Origin: Helicobacteraceae bacterium
Lineage (GTDB): Bacteria > Campylobacterota > Campylobacteria > Campylobacterales > Sulfurimonadaceae
Assembly (NCBI GenBank): GCA_026988515.1
Contig: JALSLA010000081.1
Span: forward strand, 1 to 38,175
Reading direction: 5' to 3'
Length of the DNA stretch: 38,175 nucleotides
Below are positions 1 to 11,795 of this stretch, in pieces. The translations under genes were made by a program, and so were the position numbers. Position 1 is the stretch's first letter, and every line of letters begins with the position of its first letter. The notes under the pieces are model-generated. The model saw nothing but the letters and a program-made list of their open reading frames with translations. It was not told the DNA's origin and did no database searches.

Positions 1-1746
1 AGCCTCTTGATAAAACTCATCTGCACCTTTTTTGGTAATAAACTCAATAATCGTTCTAACAGTATTATTACTCTTCTCTAATTTTTGATAAGATTTACTC
101 TCTTTTAACACTCTACTATAAATACTTTTTGGCTCTTTTATTTTTATGGTTTTGGTATCTATATCAACTCTTTTTCCAAAATTTGGATTTGCAAAATAGC
201 TCTGCTTATTGCTTACTAAAAAAATAAATTCACTATCAATAATCTCTCCTATCTTTGGCAAAGTAGCACTCATCACAATAAACTTGATATTAAAATATTT
301 AGCAAAACTATCAAGTATATAAACAATACTAGACCACAAATCAGGACTATAAGTCTGTATCTCATCTATTATCACAATAGAGTTAGCCAAGCGATGAAAA
401 ATATAGTTATCATCTTTGCTAACTCCTGTCAATATATCAAAAAACTTCACATGACTTAGCAAAGTAATTGGATAGTTCATAAACTGATTATCTAAAAAGT
501 TTGTTTTCTCATCTCCATAGATACCATCTTTTTCTATCTCTTTTTTGTCATTATATTTTGCTTTTGAGTGAAGTTGCACTATCTCACTACTGTCAAGATT
601 TAAAAGATTTTTTATTGAATCATAAGTTTGAGTAATGAGTGTCGTAAAGGGAAATACATAAAAAATCTTATTGATGCTTTTGTCTTTTTGAAGTATTTCA
701 ACTGCACTCATGATTGATATATTTGTCTTTCCTGCTCCTGTTGGGGCTTCGATGTAAAATAGATTTTTATTGGTTTTTTGTAAAAGATTTTCTCTAACTT
801 CTACAAAAAGTTTATTTCGTAATTCATTTAGATTATCCTTTGATTTTTCTTGCAGTTCATCAAAAGATTTAAAATCACAACTTTTTTTATTTTCAATACC
901 ATCTAAATATTGTTTGCTATAAAACTCTTTATAAATTTTATCTCTAAACTCATCATCTATCAACCCAAAAGTATTATAAACCAAATCATCTCTGTTTCCA
1001 TAGTTCATAAATTGAGCTGTGGCATAGTAGTCTGATATGATTAGCAGAGAAAAGAGAGATTTTGTGAGAATATGATAATTTTCACTTTTTCTAAAAGTCA
1101 TATTTTTTAAATGCTCAATCAAAACTTGGTGCATATTTTTATCTATATCTATGTTGAGCTTTTTTGTATAAGTAAATAAATCACTACATATTTCAACTCC
1201 TTCACTACCATTTATAAACTCTTTCCATGAAGATGCTAGTCCTGTATGATGTCGCCAAATTGTTAAAGAAAAATAGATACAGATACTTATCAACTCCAAT
1301 TTAATTTTTTTGTCTTGATGGTTTTGATTTATATATTGAAAACAACTCATCAAATATAAATAAGCACTTAAAATAGAATGTTTAGAATCTATACCATTGT
1401 TTATATTTTCAAAATTATCATTACTCATTTTATCTTTTTGAAAGTTCTCATTTATTTTGCCTATATCATGCCAATAGATAGCCTTTAAATAAAAAAGTTT
1501 TATGTCATTTTGTAATTGAATATTATTAGTTAATGATTGAATTATTTTATTAATATTGTTTTCGATTTTGTTATCTTGTATCAATTTAATAGCATATTTT
1601 AAAACCAAATCAGAATGAACCAAAAGAGTTTCTGATTCTGAATTGTCCTTTGATAGATGAGCTAAATAACTATCTACATTTTGTATCAATTTACTAAAAA
1701 CAAAAACATCACTTTTAATAACATCATCAAAACTTAATAAAAACAT
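1..1746 (-). CDS. cas3: CRISPR-associated helicase/nuclease Cas3 (3' end outside window)
   Basis: Not in the ORF track because it runs off the left edge; I translated it by hand. It opens at the ATG at 1746 (MFLLSFDDVI), overlapping the end of cas5 by 13 nt, and stays open to base 1 (582 codons seen). It is an HD nuclease fused to a superfamily 2 helicase. Visible motifs are an early His in LLVHSD (about residue 44), the HD pair in YWHDIGK (about 93-94), Walker A APTGAGKT (Lys about 340), DEIQ Walker B variant (about 461-464) and motif III MSATLP (about 493). Cas3 is recruited by Cascade to unwind and shred target DNA. Last visible gene of the cas operon; cas4/cas1/cas2 and the array would be expected further left. 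AT-rich like the rest of the cas block. Confidence 0.93.
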   Translation of the reverse strand, partial: MFLLSFDDVIKSDVFVFSKLIQNVDSYLAHLSKDNSESETLLVHSDLVLKYAIKLIQDNKIENNINKIIQSLTNNIQLQNDIKLFYLKAIYWHDIGKINENFQKDKMSNDNFENINNGIDSKHSILSAYLYLMSCFQYINQNHQDKKIKLELISICIYFSLTIWRHHTGLASSWKEFINGSEGVEICSDLFTYTKKLNIDIDKNMHQVLIEHLKNMTFRKSENYHILTKSLFSLLIISDYYATAQFMNYGNRDDLVYNTFGLIDDEFRDKIYKEFYSKQYLDGIENKKSCDFKSFDELQEKSKDNLNELRNKLFVEVRENLLQKTNKNLFYIEAPTGAGKTNISIMSAVEILQKDKSINKIFYVFPFTTLITQTYDSIKNLLNLDSSEIVQLHSKAKYNDKKEIEKDGIYGDEKTNFLDNQFMNYPITLLSHVKFFDILTGVSKDDNYIFHRLANSIVIIDEIQTYSPDLWSSIVYILDSFAKYFNIKFIVMSATLPKIGEIIDSEFIFLVSNKQSYFANPNFGKRVDIDTKTIKIKEPKSIYSRVLKESKSYQKLEKSNNTVRTIIEFITKKGADEFYQEA

Positions 1747-2525
1747 ATCACTTTTTCACCAACATTAAATAGATTTATTTTTTTTACAAACTCTGGATCA
1801 CTTGTCATTTTTGCATTAGTAAAGCTAAAATTTTCATATCTATACTGATTTAACTCATCTATCCCTATTGGCAACCTCTCAAAATAGTAAAAGTAGGTTT
1901 CACTCATAGAAGTATCAAAAGGGTCTCGTAATGCTTCACTCTTTTTCAATGCTTCATTACTTATATTTGGGAAAAGTGAATGGATTGAAAATTCATCTTC
2001 TAGTTCAAATATAGAAAAATCTTTATCTTTATCAAAACATTGAACTTTTTTAATAGTCAATCTAAATTCATTTTTACCCATATATGGAATATACTCATAC
2101 TCTACAGGTGTAGCAGATAGATATTTGTATAACTTTTTATGAGTTTCATTTGATAAATCTAATCCTATATAAATTTTATATTTAGGTTCAATTAAAGTTT
2201 GCTCAACAATATTTAAAGTTCCACCATCTTTATTGGCATATCCAACGGTATTGTTATACTTTATAATTCTCTTTTGAAAAACTCCTTTATTGCCATAGGG
2301 AACAATGCCTATAGGCAAATCCTGAAGCTCTTTATAAAACTCTGGATATCTATCACTTCCTTGTTGGCTATACCCTTTCAGTCCGATGATAGCACCCAAA
2401 ATTCCTAAGAGTGTTGGTTTTGGAATAATATTAAATGTAAAATAGACATCATTGACATCAGGTTTTTTAAACATTCCAAAATCAGCCTCTATATCAAAAG
2501 AGATAATTTTATCTATTTTGAACAT
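1734..2525 (-). CDS. cas5: Type I-B CRISPR-associated protein Cas5
   Basis: 263 aa. Cas5 is the Cascade subunit that caps the 5' handle of the crRNA. The N-terminus has the typical Cas5 layout: a first beta strand (ISFDIEADFGMFKKP), then the Gly/Leu-rich helix PTLLGILGAIIGLKGYS near residues 37-53. Length fits Cas5h/Cas5b-type proteins. It overlaps cas7 by 13 nt upstream and cas3 by 13 nt downstream, so translation is probably coupled. No endonuclease activity is expected because a separate Cas6 is present. The assignment rests on the N-terminal pattern plus its position between Cas7 and Cas3. Confidence 0.88.
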   Translation of the reverse strand: MFKIDKIISFDIEADFGMFKKPDVNDVYFTFNIIPKPTLLGILGAIIGLKGYSQQGSDRYPEFYKELQDLPIGIVPYGNKGVFQKRIIKYNNTVGYANKDGGTLNIVEQTLIEPKYKIYIGLDLSNETHKKLYKYLSATPVEYEYIPYMGKNEFRLTIKKVQCFDKDKDFSIFELEDEFSIHSLFPNISNEALKKSEALRDPFDTSMSETYFYYFERLPIGIDELNQYRYENFSFTNAKMTSDPEFVKKINLFNVGEKVICFY

Positions 2526-3665
2526 TTTTTAAGTTCCTTATCTGATACAATAGATTTCACACAAACTTTTTCAATATCAAATATCTCATCATCATAATCT
2601 AATTTAGTTGCATCAATATAAATCTCAACAGATTCAATTTTATCTTTTATACCATCTTCATTTAAAAGTGTTTTAACCTCTGATAAATCAAGTTTTCGCT
2701 TAAAGCTATCAAGTTGTGGCTCTACTTTGATAAGTGTGGTAAATGATGGCAACTGAATTTTTGCATCTTTATTTAATGTAACAAAAATAGAAAATTCATT
2801 TTCAACACCAATTTTAGAAGCACTATCAAGATAGCTTACACCTTTGTTAATTGCTTCTTTAAGCTTTTTTATATCTTCAGTTGTCAAATAACCTTGATTA
2901 TCTATTAGCTTTACTAAGTCTTCACTATTTTTAGGATTGATAGTAAAATTATGCAGATAATGCCCCTCTTCTAAAACAGTTTGATTGCCAATGGTTGTCT
3001 GTTGGCTATCATCTGATGATTCATTAGAATTTCTAAATGGACTAGTTATATCTTCTGTAAAGATATTATTTTCAGCATAAATATTAAGCCCATGGGTTAT
3101 TTGAGCATTACCATGAATAGAGATATTTCCCTCTTTACTTGCAAAAGTTGCACCAAATAGTTTAATGTCAATGGCTTTAAAAAGATTCTGTAAAATTGGT
3201 ACTCTTTTAATATCTTCTGGCTTATGACCAATAATATGAAAATTGATTTTATTATCAATATTTTTTTGTAATAAATAGTTATTATTGATAGATTGAACTA
3301 TCACATAACCCTCATTTTCATTAATAAATTTATCAACCTCCTCTTTTATTCTTGGAAAATATTTATCATCTTTTTCTTTAGCTTTCTTTTTAATTTCACT
3401 TTTTAATGGATATGCCCCAAACAATTCAATATAAGTCTCATCAATATCAAGAGGTTGCATATTTTCTCTTTTATATCTTGTTGTATAAAAAACTATATTT
3501 TCATTATCTCCTTTGAGATAATTTCTTATACAATATTTCAAAGCTTTATCCGTCGCATAAACCACACCATTTGGCAAAGTTCTAGGACTTCCTGTAAAAT
3601 CTGCATTATAGTTTGCAACAACCGATTTAACTAAAACTGCACCAAAAACCCTATTTTCAAATCTA

Positions 3666-3676
<11 letters not shown>
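2513..3676 (-). CDS. cas7: Type I-B CRISPR-associated protein Cas7 (Csh2-like)
   Basis: Backbone subunit of Cascade that polymerises along the crRNA. The ORF track starts it at 3739, but that N-terminus (MKIKYLKKQKRIKKMKTMEIQ) would overlap cas8 by 74 nt. I choose the ATG at 3676 (MKNNRFENRVFGAVLVKS), which has a good GGAG six nt upstream and leaves an 11-nt overlap with cas8; this gives 387 aa. The Csh2-like N-terminal strand is followed by a segment with SPRTLPNGVVYATDKALKY, where Cas7 proteins contact RNA. Middle of the operon, between cas8 and cas5. Csh2 family placement is from memory of the pattern, not from a profile search. Confidence 0.88.
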
Positions 3677-6409
<2,733 letters not shown>

Positions 6410-6437
6410 CATTTTTTAAGGTTTACTCATTATAAAA

Positions 6438-6449
6438 TTTACATGTAAA
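6438..6449. repeat. Dispersed palindrome TTTACATGTAAA (perfect 12-mer)
   Basis: Perfect copy, extended to ATTTACATGTAAAT, touching the stop codon of the RND pump gene and marking the border with the cas block. One of 14 TACATGTA sites in the window. Confidence 0.85.
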
Positions 6450-9400
6450 TCAGTTCTGATCCCTCAGGCGTTTACGAAACACCACGGCATAGAGCAGCGG
6501 TACAAAAACAAGATTCAGTACGGTAGCCCAGATAATGCCAAATCCCAGTGATACCGCCATAGGCTGTAATATCATTGCCTGACCCGACGCAAAGAAAATG
6601 AGGGTCGAAAGCCCTAAAACTGTTGTTATGGAGGTCAGCAGTATGGGGCGCAATCGGGTGCGTGCAAGCTGCATGAGCTCTTCGGAACTGGTTGCTTTTT
6701 TAATAAAACTTACCATAATCAGTCCGTCATTGACCACAACCCCCATAAGTCCGACTACACCGAGCATTCCGGGCATTGTCATATTCAATCCCATCATAAA
6801 GTGTCCGACCAGAACACCCAGCAGTACAAGCGGAATGGTACTTAATACAATCAGTGATAGTTTCAGCGAGTCAAAAAGCCACACCAGTGTCATTAAAATT
6901 AATATAATGGCGGCAATCGCCGCTTGAGTCATCTCACGTTGCGTCTTGGCGTTCTCCTTCTGTTCACCTTTAATATCGACGTGGTAGCCCTCCGCTTTCA
7001 GCGTTTTCAATGTAGGCTCGAGCTGCTGCATCAGTTCGTCTGAGGTGGTTTGCTTTTTATCGAGTGATGCAAATACCGAGCGGATCCGTTTACTGTTCTC
7101 TTTGTTAATTGCCACAAACGAGTGCTCAAACATAAAATCGGCAACGTCACGCAGTGCAATAAGCTGCGTTGTTCCGGGAACCTGCACTTCAAAACTATAG
7201 ATGGACTCGAGCGTATCTTTCTGTTTGCCTTCAATCCGGATGCGCACGAGACCATCGCTGTTAAACATTTTGCCGTATTCTCCTTTTAAATAATACGATC
7301 GCAGCTGAGCGTTTAAGACCTGCTCGTTAAAGCCCAGTTTTTGCCCATACGCATTCACACGCAGCTTGAGCTCTTTCTCGCCAATATCGGCATCGTCGGA
7401 AATGTCGTGAACTCCCGCAACTTTGCCGAGTGCATCTTCTAACTGTTGCAGACCCTTCACAAGCTCCGTATCGCTTTTACCACTGAGTGCAATTTCGACA
7501 TCATGCGCCACTACACCCGTACCTGCGGTGGTGACGCTGAGTTCTTCAAAAAGCGGTTTACCCGATTCCTGAAGTGCTTTAAGCGGCTCTAGCCATTCAC
7601 GAACCCGATCACTAATCTCGAGTGCCGGCGTATGCCGCTTAAGCACTTCACCGTCATACTCTACCGAGAGAATGGGGTTAATGTACTTGTTAAAGAAGTT
7701 ATCGGGTGCACGCTCATGCAGGTCAATAAATATCTGAAACAGATTCTCGTTAAGCTCCGCTCTGTTTTTGGCATCCATCCGCATACCGATGACCGACGTC
7801 ACCGACGAGACATCTTCGTCGTCAAGACGTTCTAAAAGAATAGCCTCTATTTTATTGACAATGGCTTCGGTATCGTACAGATCATTGTTAATATTAACCT
7901 TTCCACTCACATAGACCTGTGTCACGTCAAAATCGGGAAAGAGCTGAAATTTAGTGCTTTTTGCCAGAACGACCGTCGCCGATACTATCAGTGCCGCCAT
8001 CAGAACCAGCGAGAGAATACGCCGCTTAAATACAGTATGCAGTACCGTATCGTACCAGCGCCATAAATGTTGCCAAATGCTGTGCGTCATGTGGGTATCT
8101 TTACGAACCCGAAGCAGCTGGTAAGAGTGCAACGGCAAAAAATAGAACGCTTCAAACAGTGAACTAATCAGTAAAATAGAGATCATCACCGGCAAAATTT
8201 TAATGAACGTTCCCATCTCACCGGTAATGAGCAGTAGCGGCAAAAAGGCAAATACCGTGGTCATCGTCGCCGTCAACACTGCCGGAAACATCTCCAGTGA
8301 GCCGACAATAGCCGCCTCACGACGGCTTTTCCCCTCTTCAAGATGACGGTAGATGTTTTCTGCAACGACAATAGCTTCATCGACCAGCATGCCCAACGCA
8401 ATGAGTGCGCCTAAGAGCGAGAGCATATTTAGGCTGTAGCCAATGTAATTTGTTGCAATGAGCCCTATCATAAAACTCATAGGAATACCCATTGCCACAA
8501 CCAACGCAATCCCACGATTAACAAAAATAAGCATGGCTAAAAAAACCAGCATCAGCCCAAAAACAATGTTGGCAAACACGGTATTGAGACGGTTTTTTAT
8601 CCATACCGACGTATCGGTATAAATCGCAAACCTAATATGAGGATACTTCGCTTCATACGCTTTCATTACCTTACGAATCTCTTTAACCAGTGCAATAGAG
8701 TTCCCCGTTTTCGCTTTGTTGATATTGAGCGAAATATTTTTTAGACCGTTGTAGTGCGAAAGTTCCGTCTCGTCACTCAACTCGAAAGAGATCTCGGCGA
8801 TATCGCCAAGACGTAACCGTTTATCACCTACGGTAATAAGGGTCTCTTCCAATGCCGACTGCTCTTTTTCACCGTTATAGGTACTAATATAAAGATGTTC
8901 ACCCCGCTCTTTAATGGTACCGATGGGAAAGATGGAACTGAGGTTTTGCAGTGCACCGATCACCAGATTAATATCGAGAGAGAGCGCACGGACTTTCTCT
9001 TCATTCAAACGAATGACCAGCTCTTCATCCGCATCGCCGCGAATGGTAATGTCGCTTAAATCTTTAAAAGCGCTCAACGAGCTTTTTAATGCATCGGCAT
9101 AGCCTAACAACTCGCGCTTCGGAACATCACCGGCAATGGCAATGAGTACCAGCGGAATAGCATTTACATGTATTTTTGCAATCGGTTCGTTCATATCTGA
9201 AGGCAGATCGCGCTTGACTTTGGAGATGACATCTTTAACGTCGTTGAGTACGCTGATATTGTCCGAACCCGGTTTAATGTCAATCATTATTGCAAAGACA
9301 CCGTTTTTTATGGTCGTCTTAATATCTTCGAGGGCATTAATGTTTTTAAGATCGTCTTCAATATTTTTGACCGCCATCTTATCGAGTACGTCGGCACTCG

Positions 9401-9566
9401 CACCGGCATACACGCCGCTGATGCTAATTTTGTCCATCTGCACCGGCGGAAAAATCTCTTTGGGAATATTAATGTAAGCAAAGATAGAAAGCAGCATAAT
9501 AAAAACCATAAACATGTGGTTTAAAAGCGGTTTGTCAATGGCAAATTCAATAAAACGTCGTATCAA
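6450..9566 (-). CDS. AcrB-type RND efflux pump permease (orphan)
   Basis: 1038 aa, full RND length: a TM near residues 15-32, a large periplasmic loop, TMs around 330-480 and 515-535, a second loop, and a C-terminal TM bundle (about 860-1030). Such proteins are proton-driven trimeric pumps of the inner membrane. The TM4 motif reads GMLVDEAIVVAENI (about residue 395), with Asp-Glu where AcrB has Asp-Asp. The start is a TTG at 9566 (MIRRFIEFAIDKP) with AAGG about 8 nt upstream; the next Met (residue 18) would delete the conserved N-terminal helix. No membrane-fusion protein or outer-membrane channel gene adjoins it, so substrate and partners cannot be told. Contains one TACATGTA copy (AKIHVNA). 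Confidence 0.93.
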   Translation of the reverse strand: MIRRFIEFAIDKPLLNHMFMVFIMLLSIFAYINIPKEIFPPVQMDKISISGVYAGASADVLDKMAVKNIEDDLKNINALEDIKTTIKNGVFAIMIDIKPGSDNISVLNDVKDVISKVKRDLPSDMNEPIAKIHVNAIPLVLIAIAGDVPKRELLGYADALKSSLSAFKDLSDITIRGDADEELVIRLNEEKVRALSLDINLVIGALQNLSSIFPIGTIKERGEHLYISTYNGEKEQSALEETLITVGDKRLRLGDIAEISFELSDETELSHYNGLKNISLNINKAKTGNSIALVKEIRKVMKAYEAKYPHIRFAIYTDTSVWIKNRLNTVFANIVFGLMLVFLAMLIFVNRGIALVVAMGIPMSFMIGLIATNYIGYSLNMLSLLGALIALGMLVDEAIVVAENIYRHLEEGKSRREAAIVGSLEMFPAVLTATMTTVFAFLPLLLITGEMGTFIKILPVMISILLISSLFEAFYFLPLHSYQLLRVRKDTHMTHSIWQHLWRWYDTVLHTVFKRRILSLVLMAALIVSATVVLAKSTKFQLFPDFDVTQVYVSGKVNINNDLYDTEAIVNKIEAILLERLDDEDVSSVTSVIGMRMDAKNRAELNENLFQIFIDLHERAPDNFFNKYINPILSVEYDGEVLKRHTPALEISDRVREWLEPLKALQESGKPLFEELSVTTAGTGVVAHDVEIALSGKSDTELVKGLQQLEDALGKVAGVHDISDDADIGEKELKLRVNAYGQKLGFNEQVLNAQLRSYYLKGEYGKMFNSDGLVRIRIEGKQKDTLESIYSFEVQVPGTTQLIALRDVADFMFEHSFVAINKENSKRIRSVFASLDKKQTTSDELMQQLEPTLKTLKAEGYHVDIKGEQKENAKTQREMTQAAIAAIILILMTLVWLFDSLKLSLIVLSTIPLVLLGVLVGHFMMGLNMTMPGMLGVVGLMGVVVNDGLIMVSFIKKATSSEELMQLARTRLRPILLTSITTVLGLSTLIFFASGQAMILQPMAVSLGFGIIWATVLNLVFVPLLYAVVFRKRLRDQN
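9165..9172. repeat. Dispersed palindrome TACATGTA
   Basis: Intragenic copy (TTTACATGTATT) in the RND pump gene, read in frame as Ile-His-Val. Confidence 0.8.
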
Positions 9567-9610
9567 AAAGGAGACCTTGCAGTTTTGTAGTCGTACAATA
9601 ATATGGTGCT

Positions 9611-9616
9611 ATTATA
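9611..9616 (-). promoter_or_regulatory. Candidate -10 element for the RND pump gene
   Basis: Minus strand reads TATAAT 45 nt upstream of the TTG start, within the 145-bp gap 9567-9711. This implies an independent promoter for the pump gene. No clear -35 or operator seen. Confidence 0.4.
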
Positions 9617-9711
9617 CTTTGCTAAAATTAATTTACTTCCAATCAATCGACTTACTTAGCGGCAAGCGTACGATTTTAAAATTCATCATTTCCTTGCTCT
9701 TACAAACAGCT

Positions 9712-9996
9712 CTAAAAAAGCGTATCTAAAATCTGGTTTTTAAAACGGATTGCCTCAACTTGTGAGGTAATGACTCTGTTCTCCTCTTTAAGCGCATTAA
9801 ATTCTCTTTTAAGCACGGCAATATCACGACTTTTATAGTAGATCTGGTTTTGTATGTAGATTTTCGGAAATGCTACAAGCAGCAATATAGTAACACACAA
9901 AAGCATTCCGATCAAATAGCGTATGCCCATTTTTCGTGACGGTACAATGACCGGATCTACCTCTTCTAATATGGCGTTTTTATCACTCACGTTCAT
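9712..9996 (-). CDS. FtsL-like small bitopic coiled-coil protein
   Basis: 94 aa with one TM (about residues 25-43, YLIGMLLCVTILLLVAF) after a short cytoplasmic N-terminus, then a periplasmic coiled coil (about 55-90, DIAVLKREFNALKEENRVI). This is the architecture of FtsL/FtsB-type divisome proteins. It lies directly downstream of rsmH, overlapping it by 14 nt, which is the position of ftsL in most bacteria. FtsL sequences diverge strongly, so position and topology carry the call. It could instead be a DivIC/FtsB-type protein. Confidence 0.65.
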   Translation of the reverse strand: MNVSDKNAILEEVDPVIVPSRKMGIRYLIGMLLCVTILLLVAFPKIYIQNQIYYKSRDIAVLKREFNALKEENRVITSQVEAIRFKNQILDTLF

Positions 9997-10915
9997 TGTC
10001 CATTATAAAAATTCGCATTTTAGCACTACGACTTCGCGGATTCTCCCGCAACTCCTCTTCTTGTGCCGTAATGGGTTTTTTGGTACGTATCGTACCCACG
10101 GCATGATGATTGCCGCAAACACATCGCATGGCATCGCTCGGACAGATACAGCTCTTACTCCAACGTGCAAACTGCTGTTTCACAATGCGATCTTCAAGCG
10201 AATGAAATGAAATAATTGCCACCTTCGCACGGGACAGGCGCAATGCTTCAATGGCACGTAAAAGATCTCGAAGCTCACCGAGCTCATTATTGACTTCAAT
10301 ACGTATGGCTTGCATCACCAATGTAGCCGGATGAATTTTTTTCCCTCGGGGTGCATACGGTTTTATGGCTTCGGCAAGCTCTTTTGCCGAATAAAAAGGT
10401 CGTCTCTGTACAATGACCGATGCCATTTTACGGTAGTTTCGCAACTCTGCATAATCACGTAACACCCGCTCAAGTGCATCTTGAGAATAGTCATTGACGA
10501 CATCGGCCGCACTAAGTGGTGCATCAGGGTTCATGCGCATATCGAGATGGTCACTTTCATATGAAAAGCCTCGCTCTTTGAGATCAAGCTGTAGTGACGA
10601 CACGCCGATATCGGCTAAAATACCACAAACATTTTCAGCGCCCACATCGGCAACGACATCTGAGATAACCGATGCAAAGCGCCCTTTGACAATTCTAACG
10701 CGCTCACCAAAAGGGGCAAGCCGCTCTGTGGAAAATTCAATGGCGCTCTGATCCTGATCGATACCGACAAGCGAAATACCGGGATTTGCTTCTAATATTA
10801 AAGCGCTGTGTCCTCCATACCCCAATGTACAGTCAATCATCACACCGCTCTGCATACCGCTAAAGCACTCGGAAACTTCACGGTACAATACCGGTATATG
10901 GGGGCTGTTTCGCAC
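9983..10915 (-). CDS. rsmH: 16S rRNA (cytosine-1402-N4)-methyltransferase RsmH (MraW)
   Basis: SAM-dependent methyltransferase of the ribosomal decoding site. Visible motifs are HIPVLYREV at the N-terminus, the SAM loop DCTLGYGGHSALIL, GILADIGVSSLQLD, the DMRMNP motif and a C-terminal ISFHSLEDRIVKQQF. The ORF track starts at an ATG at 10951, but that codon lies amid two TATAAT-like elements. I choose the GTG at 10915, which has GAGG with 5-nt spacing and starts VRNSPHIPVL, giving 310 aa as is usual for the family. Followed by the FtsL-like gene. Equivalent to the mraW gene divergent from ppiD-ftsA-ftsZ in Campylobacter. Confidence 0.95.
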   Translation of the reverse strand: MRNSPHIPVLYREVSECFSGMQSGVMIDCTLGYGGHSALILEANPGISLVGIDQDQSAIEFSTERLAPFGERVRIVKGRFASVISDVVADVGAENVCGILADIGVSSLQLDLKERGFSYESDHLDMRMNPDAPLSAADVVNDYSQDALERVLRDYAELRNYRKMASVIVQRRPFYSAKELAEAIKPYAPRGKKIHPATLVMQAIRIEVNNELGELRDLLRAIEALRLSRAKVAIISFHSLEDRIVKQQFARWSKSCICPSDAMRCVCGNHHAVGTIRTKKPITAQEEELRENPRSRSAKMRIFIMDNERE

Positions 10916-10935
10916 AATAACCTCAATTATTTTTT

Positions 10936-10943
10936 TACATGTA
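10936..10943. repeat. Dispersed palindrome TACATGTA
   Basis: Copy (TTTACATGTATT) in the divergent promoter region between rsmH and the aldolase-like gene. Confidence 0.8.
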
Positions 10944-10958
10944 TTATACATTATAACA
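10943..10958 (-). promoter_or_regulatory. Candidate rsmH promoter (two TATAAT elements)
   Basis: Minus strand contains TGTTATAAT (extended -10, 10950-10958) and a second TATAAT at 10943-10948. Both lie upstream of the GTG start at 10915 and would destroy the upstream ATG as a usable start. Confidence 0.5.
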
Positions 10959-10974
10959 GCTTAAAACATATTAG

Positions 10975-10982
10975 TGTACAAT
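10975..10982 (+). promoter_or_regulatory. Candidate -10 directly before the aldolase-like gene
   Basis: TGTACAAT ends 6 nt before the ATG at 10989. There is no Shine-Dalgarno, so the transcript may be leaderless. Confidence 0.4.
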
Positions 10983-10988
10983 ATGCCC

Positions 10989-11582
10989 ATGAATAAAAAA
11001 CGCATTAAAAAACAGCTCGGCTCTTTAGCGCTCTCACTGTTTCGAAAAGATTTTTTCGGTATCTACCACGGCTCTATTTCGGCTCGTATTGAATCCAACC
11101 TCTTCGTCATTAACAGCAAAGAGGCCATTTTTGACGACATTGCCGAACATACGCTACTGGAACTCTACTTTAACAAAGATTATCGCTGGAAAAATGCCAG
11201 CTATGATGCCGAAATACATAAAAGCATCTATCAGCAAAACAGCGATGCCAAATTCATTACGTTTACAATGCCCCCGTTTACCACTGCCTATGCGCTTACG
11301 CACGATATTATTATTCCTCAGGACTATTTTGCATCTCAAGAGCTCGGTACTATTTCTGTCTATGACCCCAAAGAGTTTGACGACTGGTACGATCGCGCCG
11401 TTAGTGCCATTCCGCACTACTTTTCGCATCACGACACCAATATCATTATTATGAGAGGTTATGGTATTTATGCATTCAACAGAGACCTCTATGAGATGGC
11501 AAAGCAGTTGGCAATTTTAGAGAAAAGCTGTCGTCTTTTAATGCTCAACAGCAATACCTCTCTTTACGATATAGATAACTGA
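10989..11582 (+). CDS. Class II aldolase/adducin-like protein, predicted catalytically dead
   Basis: 197 aa from the ATG at 10989; the track uses a GTG at 10974 and another ATG lies at 10983. I prefer 10989 because a TACAAT -10 ends 6 nt before it. The class II aldolase fold is visible: HGSISARI (27-34; family HGN-S-R), AEIHKSIY (74-81, Glu kept), FITFTMPPFTTAYAL (89-103) and RGYGIYAFNRDLYEMAKQL (156-174). The zinc site is missing: the family HTH pair reads T91-F-T93 and the later NHG reads R-G-Y158-G. Two of the three residues that would be His are Thr and the third is Tyr. Likely a binding or scaffold protein. It sits between rsmH and ppiD-ftsA-ftsZ, transcribed towards the latter. Confidence 0.8.
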   Translation: MNKKRIKKQLGSLALSLFRKDFFGIYHGSISARIESNLFVINSKEAIFDDIAEHTLLELYFNKDYRWKNASYDAEIHKSIYQQNSDAKFITFTMPPFTTAYALTHDIIIPQDYFASQELGTISVYDPKEFDDWYDRAVSAIPHYFSHHDTNIIIMRGYGIYAFNRDLYEMAKQLAILEKSCRLLMLNSNTSLYDIDN

Positions 11583-11795
11583 TTGTTTGTTTTACAAACG
11601 AAAGCATGCTCTAAATGAAACCGTAAAATACCCGTTTTCCAAGCCTTTTTCCCGATTTTTTATCGTATTTACTAACATCATTGCTACACTATGTTACAAT
11701 TTGCAAAAGAAGATAGAATTTATTATAAACATTAACCAATATTTATGTTAAAATACAGTCATATTTATATCTAGCTCTTTAAGGTTCGTACAACA
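11583..11795 (+). promoter_or_regulatory. 213-bp intergenic region with two candidate ppiD promoters
   Basis: Two extended -10-like elements face ppiD: TGTTACAAT at 11692-11700 and TGTTAAAAT at 11746-11754. AAGG lies 12 nt before the ATG. A weak hairpin GTTTGT-TTT-ACAAAC follows the aldolase-like gene. No RNA gene or further ORF is evident. Confidence 0.4.

Noticed and set aside
9136-9477. 113-aa and similar plus-strand ORFs antisense to the RND and MMPL genes
   Set aside because: Mirror shadows of high-quality coding frames, with Ser/Thr-rich, low-complexity translations.
9514-9729. 71-aa plus-strand ORF in the gap before the FtsL-like gene
   Set aside because: Overlaps the RND start and promoter, has no ribosome binding site and a random-looking composition.
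10916-10951. ATG start of rsmH at 10951
   Set aside because: It lies amid TATAAT-like promoter elements; the GTG at 10915 has GAGG at proper spacing and gives a normal N-terminus.
11585-11602. Stem GTTTGT-TTT-ACAAAC after the aldolase-like gene as a terminator
   Set aside because: Weak A/T-rich stem with a 3-nt loop and no T-run.
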